Assembly (NCBI RefSeq): GCF_003795145.1
Contig: NZ_CP027786.1
Coordinates: forward strand, 372,001-436,000
Length of the DNA stretch: 64,000 nucleotides
Origin: Tetragenococcus koreensis
GTDB taxonomy: Bacteria > Bacillota > Bacilli > Lactobacillales > Enterococcaceae
Reading direction: 5' to 3'
Shown here: positions 25,244 through 34,194 of the stretch, piece after piece
How positions within the stretch are numbered: position 1 is the stretch's first letter
How the letters are laid out: the number at the start of each line of letters is the position of its first letter
Notes under the pieces: model-generated
What the model was told of the DNA's origin: nothing
The model's database searches: none
What the model saw: the letters and a program-made list of their open reading frames with translations, nothing else
Position numbers and translations under genes: made by a program

Positions 25244-26248
25244 ATGAAAAACAAAGGGTTGATATTAAGTGTTGGCGTCGTACTTATGATACTAGTTGGT
25301 AGTGTATTTGCTTTTGAGTTAGGAAAAAGAAATACAGGGAGTGCGCAAACAGAAGAAATGCAAACGGTAGGTATTTTACAATACGTTAGTCATCCTTCAT
25401 TAGATGATATACGCCAAGGCGTGGAAGATGGCCTGGCACGGTCAGGTTACAAAGAAGGCGAGAATATTGAGATTGAATTTCAAAATGCGCAAGGAGATCA
25501 AAGTAAACTAGCAACGATGAGTCAACAATTGATCGACGGCTCCCCAGATATCTTGGTGGGAATTGCAACACCAGCTGTTCAAAGCTTGGCAAATGAAACC
25601 AGCGACATCTCTATAATGTTAGGTGCTATTGCAGATCCAGTTGGTAACGGTTTGGTTGATTCGATGGAAGAACCAGGAGGAAATATGACCGGCGTTTCTA
25701 ATCAGGTGCCGATCGATCAGCAATTAGAGTTAGCTAAAAAACTTTTACCTGAAGCAAAACAAATGGGGATCCTTTACTCTTCTTCTGAAGATAATGCGAA
25801 ACCACAAGTTGCAGAAGCCGAAAAAGAAGCCAAAGAACAAAACTTTACGACAGAAAAATATGCCGTACCTTCATCAAATGAAATTCAACAAACGATCCAA
25901 GCAATGGACAATGTCGATTTTATATATATTCCCAATGATAATACAATGGCCAATGCGATGTCGACGATTGTTAATGAAGCAGATAAAAAAGATATCCCAA
26001 TCATCCCATCAGTTGATATTATGGTTGAAGAAGGCGGCGTCGCTACGGTGGGGATTGATCAACATGAATTAGGCGTAAAAACGGGCGAAATGACCGCTGA
26101 TATTCTTGATGGAGCAGATCCCGCTGAAACACCTGTCTATGTTTACAATGAAGGTGAAACCTATGTCAACCGAGAACAAATAGAAAAATACGACATTGAT
26201 TTACCTGAAACAATTGAAGAAGAGGCAGAATTTGTGGATGAGGAGTAG
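25244..26248 (+). CDS. trpX: Tryptophan ABC transporter substrate-binding protein
   Basis: The 334-residue protein belongs to the ABC_sub_bind (PF04392-like) family that includes TrpX. Residues 7-26 form an uncleaved or signal-type hydrophobic segment without a lipobox cysteine; ILQYVSHPSLDDIRQGVEDG near 45-64 and GVSNQVPIDQQLELAKKLLP near 153 are family stretches. It captures the ligand outside the cell. The Trp-codon attenuator upstream supports tryptophan as the ligand. The permease (trpY) and ATPase (trpZ) that normally follow are missing: a repeat region comes next. Either they lie elsewhere or have been lost. The C-terminus is very acidic. Confidence 0.85.
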   Translation: MKNKGLILSVGVVLMILVGSVFAFELGKRNTGSAQTEEMQTVGILQYVSHPSLDDIRQGVEDGLARSGYKEGENIEIEFQNAQGDQSKLATMSQQLIDGSPDILVGIATPAVQSLANETSDISIMLGAIADPVGNGLVDSMEEPGGNMTGVSNQVPIDQQLELAKKLLPEAKQMGILYSSSEDNAKPQVAEAEKEAKEQNFTTEKYAVPSSNEIQQTIQAMDNVDFIYIPNDNTMANAMSTIVNEADKKDIPIIPSVDIMVEEGGVATVGIDQHELGVKTGEMTADILDGADPAETPVYVYNEGETYVNREQIEKYDIDLPETIEEEAEFVDEE

Positions 26249-26329
26249 AGGAAATATTTGTGTTACAGCTTCCGAGGTTATTTAGATGGAAACTTATTAC
26301 TGAAAATTGTTACGTGGACAGGCTAGACG

Positions 26330-26770
26330 AAAGTGAAGCGCATAAGAGTGACAAAACTATGTGCTAAAAAGAAAATAAGCACGTAAGAACGGTAAACTAG
26401 TGGGGTTAACCGAAGCTAAGCACGTAAGAATGGCAAAGCTATGAGCTTAAATGAAGAAAAGGAACGAAAAAAGTTGATTTAAGCTAAATTAAGCACGTAA
26501 GAAGGTAAAAATAGTGTGCTAAAAAAGAAACAAGCTCATAAGAACCACAAAACAGTGGGGTTAAATTAAGCTAAGCACGTTAAATTAGCAAAGCTATGAG
26601 CTTAAATGAAGAAAAGGAACGAAAAAAGTTGATTTAAGCTAGATTAAGCGCATAAGAATGCCAAAACAGTGTGGAAAAAAAGAAATAAGCTCATAAAAAT
26701 GACAAATTAGTGAGGTTAAATCAGGCTAGGCACGTTATTTTGTCAAAATTATGAGCTTAATTGGAGATAA
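26330..26770. repeat. Dispersed TAAGCAC-family repeat cluster
   Basis: This gene-free region has a composite unit of about 155 bp: TAAGCACGTAAGAATGGCAA at 26418 recurs, diverged, at 26573, each followed by the same TATGAGCTTAAATGAAGAAA stretch; a partial unit precedes them. Short elements alternate between TAAGCAC...GTGCTTA and TAAGCTC...GAGCTTA forms, which keep pairing ability. The family recurs at 42047-42280 and, inverted, at 2560-2860. No coding or promoter signal is evident in 26249-26881. Confidence 0.85.
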
Positions 26771-26881
26771 GAAACAGTTAAAGTTCCATTGAAATGCTAA
26801 TAAGTTATTTGCGAATAAGATGTTTCGAAATTCCTTACTGTGCAAACATTTGACAGTTATAATTTCCCCCGAAATCTGATA

Positions 26882-27877
26882 TTATTTTGAAATATTTGCG
26901 TTCTTCCAATTTTTTCTTTCAGCTAAACGTTCGAAATATTCTTTCTTCTCAGCAAACCAATAGTCAAATATTATACCTTCGTTTTTATAACCTGATCGAG
27001 AATTTGGGCTACCCAAACGTTCGAAGTATTTTTCTAGCACGTATTCTAAGTAACGTTCATTTAAATCTTGACCAAAGAATATTCTTAGCTGCGATCGTTT
27101 CAAGTTTTGATTATGAAAAATTACGCCATATTCACAAATTGTGCGAATAAAGGCGATCACTTTTGCTTCGCTATACCCACAAGGACAGCTTACGGTATGT
27201 CTATTTTCGTTCATGTTAAATTGATGACAATTTGGACAACAGATTCCTTTTTGTAAAGTATCCATTTTTTCAAGTGGGAAAATCTCTTTTGTTCGATAAG
27301 GAGCGATTTCATAGTTTCGTATAGCAGATTTCCAGTCTTGTAATTGTTTATTAGTAGTATTTTGCTTTAATTGAAGTAGCCAAGTTGAAATATCAGTAAA
27401 GTTTAAGACTGTTTCCTTTAAATTATCTTCTACAGTTAGGCTAGATTCTGGGTTCATAAACGCTAAAACGCCTTGGACCTTCAATGGAATTTGATGATCA
27501 TATAAAACGTTTTGGATAATGCGTACTGCGCGACGTAGCTGTTCAAAGTTGTTATTTGCTAAAATTTTTTCGCCAAGGTACCATTCACCGTTTTTGAAAA
27601 TATAATGGCCTCGATAAAATTTCATATCGATCAAATAGATAATAGAGCCAATGATTAAAAGTTTATCAATTTGGACGACGCTACCTTGATATTCCAAGGT
27701 TATATCATCTAAGCAATCAACTTCTGCGCCCAATATAGATTCTACTAATAGGTCCATGTTTTCTTCGCCTATAACCCCGCGCTGTAATTTTTGTAAAAGC
27801 GCCTGCTGCTCGGGATTTAGTTTCTTTCTTGTGGCTAATGTTTCTAGAAATTGTAATTTATGCGGCTTTCTTCTCAT
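26882..27877 (-). CDS. NERD-domain protein
   Basis: The 331-residue protein has a nuclease-related (NERD) domain in its first half: RGVIGEENMDLLVESIL near 30, then VVQIDKLLIIGSIIYLIDMK near 68-87, matching the D...E/D-x-K core of restriction-like folds (here IDMK). Residues around 210-235 hold four cysteines (CCPNCHQF...CPCGY), a likely zinc ribbon. ATG 27877 follows AAGGAGG at five bases. Function in DNA processing is suspected for the family but unproven. It is transcribed alone. Confidence 0.75.
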   Translation of the reverse strand: MRRKPHKLQFLETLATRKKLNPEQQALLQKLQRGVIGEENMDLLVESILGAEVDCLDDITLEYQGSVVQIDKLLIIGSIIYLIDMKFYRGHYIFKNGEWYLGEKILANNNFEQLRRAVRIIQNVLYDHQIPLKVQGVLAFMNPESSLTVEDNLKETVLNFTDISTWLLQLKQNTTNKQLQDWKSAIRNYEIAPYRTKEIFPLEKMDTLQKGICCPNCHQFNMNENRHTVSCPCGYSEAKVIAFIRTICEYGVIFHNQNLKRSQLRIFFGQDLNERYLEYVLEKYFERLGSPNSRSGYKNEGIIFDYWFAEKKEYFERLAERKNWKNANISK

Positions 27878-27938
27878 AATGACCTCCTTAATTTTACTTT
27901 CATTAATAAATACGCAAAAAAAGGAGATTTCCATTAAA

Positions 27939-27975
27939 AAAGTTTCTCGTAAAGTAAATTTTTACGAGAAACTTT
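27939..27975 (-). terminator. Terminator after the PTS_IIC_2 gene
   Basis: AAAGTTTCTCGTAAA pairs perfectly with TTTACGAGAAACTTT; the T run lies on the minus strand. Confidence 0.85.
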
Positions 27976-27983
27976 GATTAAAG

Positions 27984-29033
27984 CTAAATATTCAAATAAT
28001 AATCCTCTTCTTTAAGTATTGGTTTGACTTTTGTAAAAAGATATTTAAAGAGGAAACTAAAGCCGATCGGAGCAGCGGCAAAGGCAATAACAGATTTCAG
28101 TAAAGTAGAAAATGTCCAACCGTTTTCTGATAAGTTCATATAATTAATGGGTCCGATTAAACCACTAAAACCAAAACCGGCTGACATTGGTGAGCCTTGG
28201 ATATTCCACAAAGCAGCTAAGACGCCACAACATGCAGCTGTACAAATGATCGGTAACAAAATTAATGGTTTTTTTAGAGCATTGGCCATCGACATTTTAG
28301 GTGATCCGAGAAAATGGGCAAAACTAGTCCCTTTTGTATTGACATGCCAACCCATAATAGCAAAACCAAAACCAGTAGCACAAATCCCAATATTAGCAGC
28401 TCCTGAACCAATGCCGCTAAGTGAGATTGCCAAAGCAATCCCAACGGTAGTAATAGGTGAAACGATCAAAACCGAGAAAATAACAGCTAATAAAATACTC
28501 ATAACAATAGGTTGCAAGTCCAACAATTGTGCAATGCCTTGGCCGATCCATTCAGTAATTTTTAATATGTAAGGCAGGATTAATCGCCCAATAATTCCAG
28601 GAATAATCAAGGAAAGAGCAGGAATAACTAAGATTGTATATGCTTTTAACTTATTTCCTAAAAATAAAAGCATACCACAAACCATAGCTGCCGTTAGCCC
28701 CATATTAATAATGTCGCCGGTACCTTCTAACAGCATCCCATCTGGCGTAAAATGAACTGCTCCCGAGGCAAACATGGTAGCAAGCCCTACAGCGGCAGAT
28801 TGGATAGGTGGAAACCGAAAGTTGATACCAATTAAAATACCGATAACAATACCCATCATCGAATTGGAAAGATTTACTGCATTAAGAACGTTCACTAAAA
28901 ATGGGAAGGTAGGTAAGAGTGCCTTACAAAGTTCGGATAACAAAGCACTTGGAATTAAAACAATGACTGTACCAATAGCTAAGCCATTTAAAATGTTCAT
29001 GATAAATTCTCTTGGGGTTACTTTTTGAGTCAT
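27984..29033 (-). CDS. PTS_IIC_2-family membrane protein
   Basis: The 349-residue protein has about ten hydrophobic segments and matches the PTS_IIC_2 family (PF13303-like). The N-terminal TPREFIMNILNGLAIGTVIV and the central GWHVNTKGTSFAHFLGSPKM near 240 are typical. These proteins resemble PTS permeases but usually stand alone without EIIA or EIIB, as here, so a PTS role is uncertain. It is a single-gene unit with its own terminator; the 240-bp upstream gap shows no clear operator. Confidence 0.78.
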   Translation of the reverse strand: MTQKVTPREFIMNILNGLAIGTVIVLIPSALLSELCKALLPTFPFLVNVLNAVNLSNSMMGIVIGILIGINFRFPPIQSAAVGLATMFASGAVHFTPDGMLLEGTGDIINMGLTAAMVCGMLLFLGNKLKAYTILVIPALSLIIPGIIGRLILPYILKITEWIGQGIAQLLDLQPIVMSILLAVIFSVLIVSPITTVGIALAISLSGIGSGAANIGICATGFGFAIMGWHVNTKGTSFAHFLGSPKMSMANALKKPLILLPIICTAACCGVLAALWNIQGSPMSAGFGFSGLIGPINYMNLSENGWTFSTLLKSVIAFAAAPIGFSFLFKYLFTKVKPILKEEDYYLNI

Positions 29034-29201
29034 AGGAGACTTCCTCTCTGAAAATGAAATTAGATTACAAAAAATATTAGTGACTGGAGTAGTTATTTTT
29101 TAATTGGTAAATAAAAGAATAGCATCTTTTTCTGAATTTTGAAACATTTATTTGATTAAATAATAACGTTCATGTCAAAAGCGAACAGAAATTCTTATTT
29201 A

Positions 29202-29230
29202 TTGTTTTCCTTACTATAAAAACTTATACT
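29202..29230 (+). promoter_or_regulatory. Sigma-A promoter of the RibD-like gene
   Basis: TTGTTT, 17 bases, TATACT, 43 bases before the start codon. Confidence 0.65.
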
Positions 29231-29273
29231 TACAGTAAGAATAAACGCATTTTTATAAAAGGAGTGAGCAAGA

Positions 29274-29798
29274 GTGAGGAAGGTTGTTTTTTACGGTGCA
29301 ATTAGTTTGGATGGATTTTTGGCAGATGAAAAAGATCGGTTAGACTGGTTATTTGATACAGATTTGGCTGGAGAATCAACATATGAATCGTTTGAAGATA
29401 AAGTTGATACAGTTGTTATGGGGCGTATTACTTATCAAGAAGCAAAAAAAATGATGGGCGATGAACTATTTTATCCTGGAAAAGAGAAAATAATTTTTTC
29501 TCAAACGCAAAAAGGGACAATTGAAGAAGGACAGTTTGTTTCTGGCGATGTCACTGAAATATTAAGATCTCTGAGAGAACAGTCAGGGGAAATGATTTGG
29601 ATTGTTGGTGGCGGAAACTTACTAAAACCGCTTTTGGAAGAAAATTTAATTGATGAATACTGGATTCAAATTGCGCCTGTCCTTTTAGGCAAAGGAAAGC
29701 GACTATTCGAAGAAGGAAACTACAATTATCGCTTAGAATTTGTAGAAACAACACAAATGGGTGAGTTGACTGAACTGCATTTTAGGAAAAAAGATTGA
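29274..29798 (+). CDS. Dihydrofolate reductase / RibD C-terminal-like protein
   Basis: The 174-residue protein fits the RibD_C/DHFR-like family: VVFYGAISLDGFLAD at the start, TVVMGRITYQEA near 45 and WIVGGGNLLKPLLEENLIDE near 103-122, a pattern for NADPH binding. It starts at GTG after AAGGAG. Members are often of unknown substrate; it is not a classical FolA. It is monocistronic. Confidence 0.83.
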   Translation: MRKVVFYGAISLDGFLADEKDRLDWLFDTDLAGESTYESFEDKVDTVVMGRITYQEAKKMMGDELFYPGKEKIIFSQTQKGTIEEGQFVSGDVTEILRSLREQSGEMIWIVGGGNLLKPLLEENLIDEYWIQIAPVLLGKGKRLFEEGNYNYRLEFVETTQMGELTELHFRKKD

Positions 29799-30000
29799 AA
29801 ATTACTGAATTGATTTATAGTAAAAAGATTTTTCGATTTAAGAAATTATCGGATTGTGAGCTAGTCAGGTGTAAAAAGACTAACTCAATCTAAAAAATGA
29901 ATCACACAAGTTAATAGCTATTTCTCTTCTCGTTGCTTTCTTAGCCAAAAAAATTTATACTTATTGAAACAATAATTTCTTTAAAGTAAGGAGGTTAAGA

Positions 30001-30984
30001 ATGTCGTTAACAATCAAAGATGTCGCTGAAAAAGCCGGTGTTTCAGTGACAACAGTTTCTCGAGTGTTGAATGATCGGGGCTATATCAGTGCCAAAACGC
30101 GTAAAAAAGTGATGACAACTATGGAAGAATTAAATTATACGCCTAATGAAATGGCACGATCTTTTTTGTCGAATAAGACACGATTTATTGCTCTGATTGT
30201 GCCAACAACTGAGAACCCTTTTTTTGGTGAATTAACCTTTCATATCGAAAAAGAGCTTGCCCAAAAAGGTTATAATCTGTTCATTTGCAACAGTCTAAAC
30301 GATGTCGATAATGAAAAAAAATACCTACGGTTACTACAAGAAAAACGTGTGGATGGTGTTATCGTAGGGTCACACAACATAAACATCAACGAATATGAAT
30401 ATTTTGAAAATAAAATCGTAAGTATCGAACGAGAATTAACAGCACATATCCCTATTATCCAGAGTGATAATTATTTAGGAGGAAAACTCGCTGCTCAAGA
30501 GTTGGTCGATAAAGGCTGCAAAAGAATATTATGTATTCGTGGAGATCAACACATCAAAACGCCAGCAAATGACCGTGCTACTGCCTATAAAGATGTAATG
30601 GAAGAGAATGGCTTAAATTATAGCTTTAAAGAAGTTCCCTTTCAATTTCAAGATCAAGAAAAAGAGGCGTTAATTGACCAGATATTTGCAGGAGAAGTTG
30701 TATATGATGGTATTTTTGCCGGTGATGATATTATCGCGAAAATGTGCATTAATAGCGCAATAGCACATGGAAAATCAGTTCCGGAAGAATTAAAAGTCAT
30801 CGGATTTGATGGTACCAAAATTGTTCGTCAGTTAAATCCAGAATTAAGTACCATTATTCAGCCAATTGAAAAGTTGGCACAAAAATCAGTAAAAATTTTA
30901 TTAGCCGTATTAAATGAGGAAAAAGTTAACCAAGTGACTAAATTGTCTGTAAAACTTCTAGCTTCGAATTCAACTAAAAGATAA
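30001..30984 (+). CDS. LacI-family regulator of the fructo-oligosaccharide locus
   Basis: The 327-residue repressor has the LacI HTH at residues 1-48 (TIKDVAEKAGVSVTTVSRVL, hinge near 50-60) and a periplasmic-binding-like ligand domain. Start is ATG behind AAGGAGG. It lies directly upstream of the ABC importer and GH32 gene and most likely controls them through TAAAACGGTTACA (31091-31103), an imperfect dyad near the operon promoter. The inducer is probably sucrose, kestose or a related sugar. Confidence 0.87.
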   Translation: MSLTIKDVAEKAGVSVTTVSRVLNDRGYISAKTRKKVMTTMEELNYTPNEMARSFLSNKTRFIALIVPTTENPFFGELTFHIEKELAQKGYNLFICNSLNDVDNEKKYLRLLQEKRVDGVIVGSHNININEYEYFENKIVSIERELTAHIPIIQSDNYLGGKLAAQELVDKGCKRILCIRGDQHIKTPANDRATAYKDVMEENGLNYSFKEVPFQFQDQEKEALIDQIFAGEVVYDGIFAGDDIIAKMCINSAIAHGKSVPEELKVIGFDGTKIVRQLNPELSTIIQPIEKLAQKSVKILLAVLNEEKVNQVTKLSVKLLASNSTKR

Positions 30985-30990
30985 TTTTTA

Positions 30991-31030
30991 GAACACACTC
31001 ACAACTGAAAACGTTGAGAGTGTTTTTTTA
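30991..31030 (+). terminator. Terminator after the LacI gene
   Basis: GAACACACTC-ACAAC pairs imperfectly with GTTGAGAGTGTTT, followed by seven T. Confidence 0.65.
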
Positions 31031-31049
31031 AATAAAATATGTCAAAGGA

Positions 31050-31103
31050 TTGACATATGGTAACGATTGACATATACTTATTTCAGTTAATAAAACGGTT
31101 ACA
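31050..31103 (+). promoter_or_regulatory. Promoter and candidate LacI operator of the ABC-GH32 operon
   Basis: TTGACA (31050-31055), 17 bases, TATACT (31073-31078). TAAAACGGTTACA (31091-31103) is a LacI-like imperfect dyad just downstream; GGTAACG at 31059 is a possible second half site. Confidence 0.75.
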
Positions 31104-31123
31104 TAAATCAAGGAGGAGTTGAA

Positions 31124-32419
31124 GTGAAATTAAAAAAAGTAATAGCTGTTTTGGGCATTTTTATCGTGTTTCTTGTTGGTTGTGGTAATAATGATGATTC
31201 TGAAAATGCAGCTAATGATCAGACAATATCAGTTTGGGTTCATGTTTCTCGTGAAGAACCAGAAGGTCAAGCAATGGAAGAATCAATCGAAAGATTCAAC
31301 GAAAGCCAAGATGATTATACGGCAGAAATTCAATTTATTCCACGTTCTGGCTCTGGAGGAGGGTATGAGGATGTAATCAATGCGGCGCTCACGACAGATA
31401 CATTGCCTGACGTTTTAACTGTAGACGGTCCAAATACTGCTGCTTATGCTCAATCAGAGATCTTACAACCTATTGATCAGTACGTTTCTGATAAGGATGA
31501 CGTTTTACCTAGTATTATTGAACAAGGTATGTACGATGATCAATTGTATTCGATGGGGTATTCTGAATCTGGTATTGGTTTCTATTATAACATCGATATG
31601 TTGGAACAAGCTGGAATAGATACAGATGCTCTACCAACTGTTGACGAACCTTGGGATTGGGACGAGTTCAATCATATGCTGGAAACGTTACATGATCATT
31701 ATAAAAAACCCATTTTAGATATGGGATTTGATGATCAATCAGAATTTTTGTTATATGCTTACACGCCATTTTTGTGGTCAAATGGAGGGGAAATAACTAA
31801 TGAAGAGCAAACAGAAGCAGTTGGTTATTTTAATTCAGAAGAATCACATGAAACATTCTCATTTATCCGTCAGCTTGTTGAAAACGACTATTCGACTATT
31901 TCTCCAGTTGAATATGGATTTCATACAGGAGAATATGCATTGCTGATGAGCGGTTCTTGGACTATGCAAGAACTAGATGAAGAATATCAAGATATTAACT
32001 ATGGGATTATGCCTTATCCGGTCTCTTCAAACACGCATGAGCTAGTCAGTCCTACTGGAAGTTGGGCATATGGTATGTCTGGTACTACAAGTAATCCAGA
32101 GGGAGCAGGAGCGGTAATTGACTTTTTGACACAAGAAGAACAAATGTATCAAGTCAGTATGGCTAATAGCGTATTGCCTGCTAGATATTCAGTTGCAGAA
32201 CGTATGGTAGAAGAGGTTAGCGAACCGATGCAATTATTAATTGAGCAAAACACTAAAACTGGTCGCGCTCGTCCATCTATTGTGAACTATCCGCAAGTTA
32301 GCCGAGCCTTCCAAGAAACGGTTACAGAAACCACTTATTATGATTATAGTCCTGATTTACAAGAGATACTTGATACTAAAGCCCAAGAAATCGAAGTGTA
32401 TTTAAATCAAGAAAATTGA
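31124..32419 (+). CDS. Sugar ABC transporter substrate-binding lipoprotein
   Basis: The 431-residue protein starts at GTG behind AAGGAGGAG and has a lipoprotein signal with lipobox FLVGC (Cys 20). The mature part fits the extracellular solute-binding family 1 (carbohydrate), with GIGFYYNIDML near 150 and GEYALLMSGSW near 270. It binds the oligosaccharide outside the membrane. It is first in an operon with two permeases and GH32. The mature protein is highly acidic. The GH32 gene suggests fructo-oligosaccharides or sucrose as ligand. Confidence 0.9.
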   Translation: MKLKKVIAVLGIFIVFLVGCGNNDDSENAANDQTISVWVHVSREEPEGQAMEESIERFNESQDDYTAEIQFIPRSGSGGGYEDVINAALTTDTLPDVLTVDGPNTAAYAQSEILQPIDQYVSDKDDVLPSIIEQGMYDDQLYSMGYSESGIGFYYNIDMLEQAGIDTDALPTVDEPWDWDEFNHMLETLHDHYKKPILDMGFDDQSEFLLYAYTPFLWSNGGEITNEEQTEAVGYFNSEESHETFSFIRQLVENDYSTISPVEYGFHTGEYALLMSGSWTMQELDEEYQDINYGIMPYPVSSNTHELVSPTGSWAYGMSGTTSNPEGAGAVIDFLTQEEQMYQVSMANSVLPARYSVAERMVEEVSEPMQLLIEQNTKTGRARPSIVNYPQVSRAFQETVTETTYYDYSPDLQEILDTKAQEIEVYLNQEN

Positions 32420-32435
32420 TAAAAGGAGGTAAAAC

Positions 32436-33353
32436 ATGAATACTGTGAAACAATTATTTGTAAGAAAAAAAGTACCGCATATAAACGTCAAAGACAATTT
32501 AACAGCTTACTTGTTTTTAGCACCATCATTAATTATTTTAGGGCTATTCTTATTTTATCCTGCATTAATGTCGCTTTATTACTCACTTACAGATTACTAT
32601 TTATTAACGCCTCAGTTAACTGAATTTATCGGTTTAGATAATTTTAAAAATCTTTTATCTGACCCGCTGATGCGAAAATCGCTAATGAATATTTTTAAAT
32701 TTGTGATCTTAATTTTACCTATTCAAGTAGGAACAGCTCTGGGGTTAGCTTTACTAGTAAATAACCAACGAAAGAGCACTATTATTTATAAGGTAGCTTA
32801 TTTTTCTCCAGTTGTTATGTCATTAGCCGTTATTTCTATTTTATGGCTCTATTTGTTAAATCCTTCTAGTGGTTTAATTAATGAAGTACTATCTAATTTT
32901 GGCATTTCAGCTCAACCTTTTTTGACTAGCCCAACACAGGCTATGTATGTGATCGTTGTAATTTCTGCTTGGCAAGGCGCGGGGAATCAGATGTTAATTT
33001 TTTTAGCTGGATTACAGAATATTCCCTCTTCAATTTACGAAGCTGCGCGGATTGATGGAGCCGGCCGTGGGAGACAGTTTTGGAATGTCACTTTACCCAT
33101 GTTAAAGCCAACGTCTTTAATGATTTTAACGACAACGTTGATCGATGCCTTTAAATTAATTATTCAACCTATGGTAATGACTCAAGGTGGTCCATTAAAT
33201 TCAACAATGACACCTGTCTACTACATTTATCGGACTGGTTTTACTGATCGTCAGCTTGGTTTTGCTAGTGCAATGACGGTATTATATGGTGGTTTAATAA
33301 TTGTATTTACTGTTCTTCAACGTAAATTTGTTGGAGGTGATACAAATGAATAG
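32436..33353 (+). CDS. Sugar ABC transporter permease (MalF-like)
   Basis: The 305-residue permease has six membrane segments and the EAA loop IYEAARIDGAGRGRQFWNVTLP near 200-221, which docks the ATPase. It forms a heterodimer with the next gene's product. The gene follows the binding protein by 16 bases. No ATPase gene is in the operon, so a shared MsmK-type ATPase from elsewhere is expected. Confidence 0.92.
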   Translation: MNTVKQLFVRKKVPHINVKDNLTAYLFLAPSLIILGLFLFYPALMSLYYSLTDYYLLTPQLTEFIGLDNFKNLLSDPLMRKSLMNIFKFVILILPIQVGTALGLALLVNNQRKSTIIYKVAYFSPVVMSLAVISILWLYLLNPSSGLINEVLSNFGISAQPFLTSPTQAMYVIVVISAWQGAGNQMLIFLAGLQNIPSSIYEAARIDGAGRGRQFWNVTLPMLKPTSLMILTTTLIDAFKLIIQPMVMTQGGPLNSTMTPVYYIYRTGFTDRQLGFASAMTVLYGGLIIVFTVLQRKFVGGDTNE

Positions 33354-34191
33354 TAATAAAACAACACGAGTGCTTTTCCATATTTTAAGTATCTTATTAG
33401 TGATATTATTTATTTTTCCTTTGATATGGATGATTGTATCTTCCTTAAAACCTGAAGCAGAGGTTTATGATAATATGGGGTCATTGCAAGCATTTTTACC
33501 AAGCAATCATATTAGTGAATGGTTTGGAGCTTATGAAAGTGTTTTTTCACGTTTTTCCATTTTCCGCTATATTTTAAATAGCGTCTTTTACGCGTTTAGT
33601 GTCACGATAGGTTCAATCATTGTTAATTCGCTTGCAGGATATGCATTTGCCGTTTTAAACTTTCGTTTCAAAAAATTGTTATTTGGTTTAATGATTGGTC
33701 TATTAGCGATCCCTGGTGAAACCATTCTGATTACGAAATTTGTGGTTACCCAAAAACTTGGGATACTCGATACGCCGTTGGCTGTTATTTTACCTTTAAT
33801 GGCAACACCGCTATACATTTATATGTTCACGATTTTCTTTCGAGCGATTTCCACTGAGTTGCAAGAATCGGCGGTTTTAGATGGGGCTAATAAATTTCAA
33901 ATTTATTGGAAAATTATGTTACCTATGTCAAAACCTGCCGTTGCCACAGTAGGGACGTTATCATTTATTATGAGTTGGAATGATTACATTTGGCCACTTA
34001 TGGTCCTTACGAATGCTGATCGTTACCCATTACAAGTAGCTATAACCAATATCAATAACACGGAACCGGTCTACATTAATCAAGTGATGGCCATTCTAAC
34101 TTTATCGACTATACCATTAATTTTAATTTATGTGTTTTTCCAAAAATATCTGGTGCAAGGTTTAGGCGCATCTGGAACAGGAGAGAAGTAA
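33346..34191 (+). CDS. Sugar ABC transporter permease (MalG-like)
   Basis: The 281-residue permease has six membrane segments and an EAA loop LQESAVLDGANKFQIYWKIM near 172-191. ATG 33346 was chosen because it lies behind GGAGG and overlaps the preceding gene by only eight bases; an upstream start would overlap by over 50. It pairs with the MalF-like subunit and is followed four bases later by GH32. Confidence 0.92.
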   Translation: MNSNKTTRVLFHILSILLVILFIFPLIWMIVSSLKPEAEVYDNMGSLQAFLPSNHISEWFGAYESVFSRFSIFRYILNSVFYAFSVTIGSIIVNSLAGYAFAVLNFRFKKLLFGLMIGLLAIPGETILITKFVVTQKLGILDTPLAVILPLMATPLYIYMFTIFFRAISTELQESAVLDGANKFQIYWKIMLPMSKPAVATVGTLSFIMSWNDYIWPLMVLTNADRYPLQVAITNINNTEPVYINQVMAILTLSTIPLILIYVFFQKYLVQGLGASGTGEK

Positions 34192-34194
34192 TTT

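Noticed and set aside
27984-29033. Classical PTS permease with known sugar
   Set aside because: The protein fits the PTS_IIC_2 family, which has no established phosphotransfer partner, so a sugar assignment is not supported.
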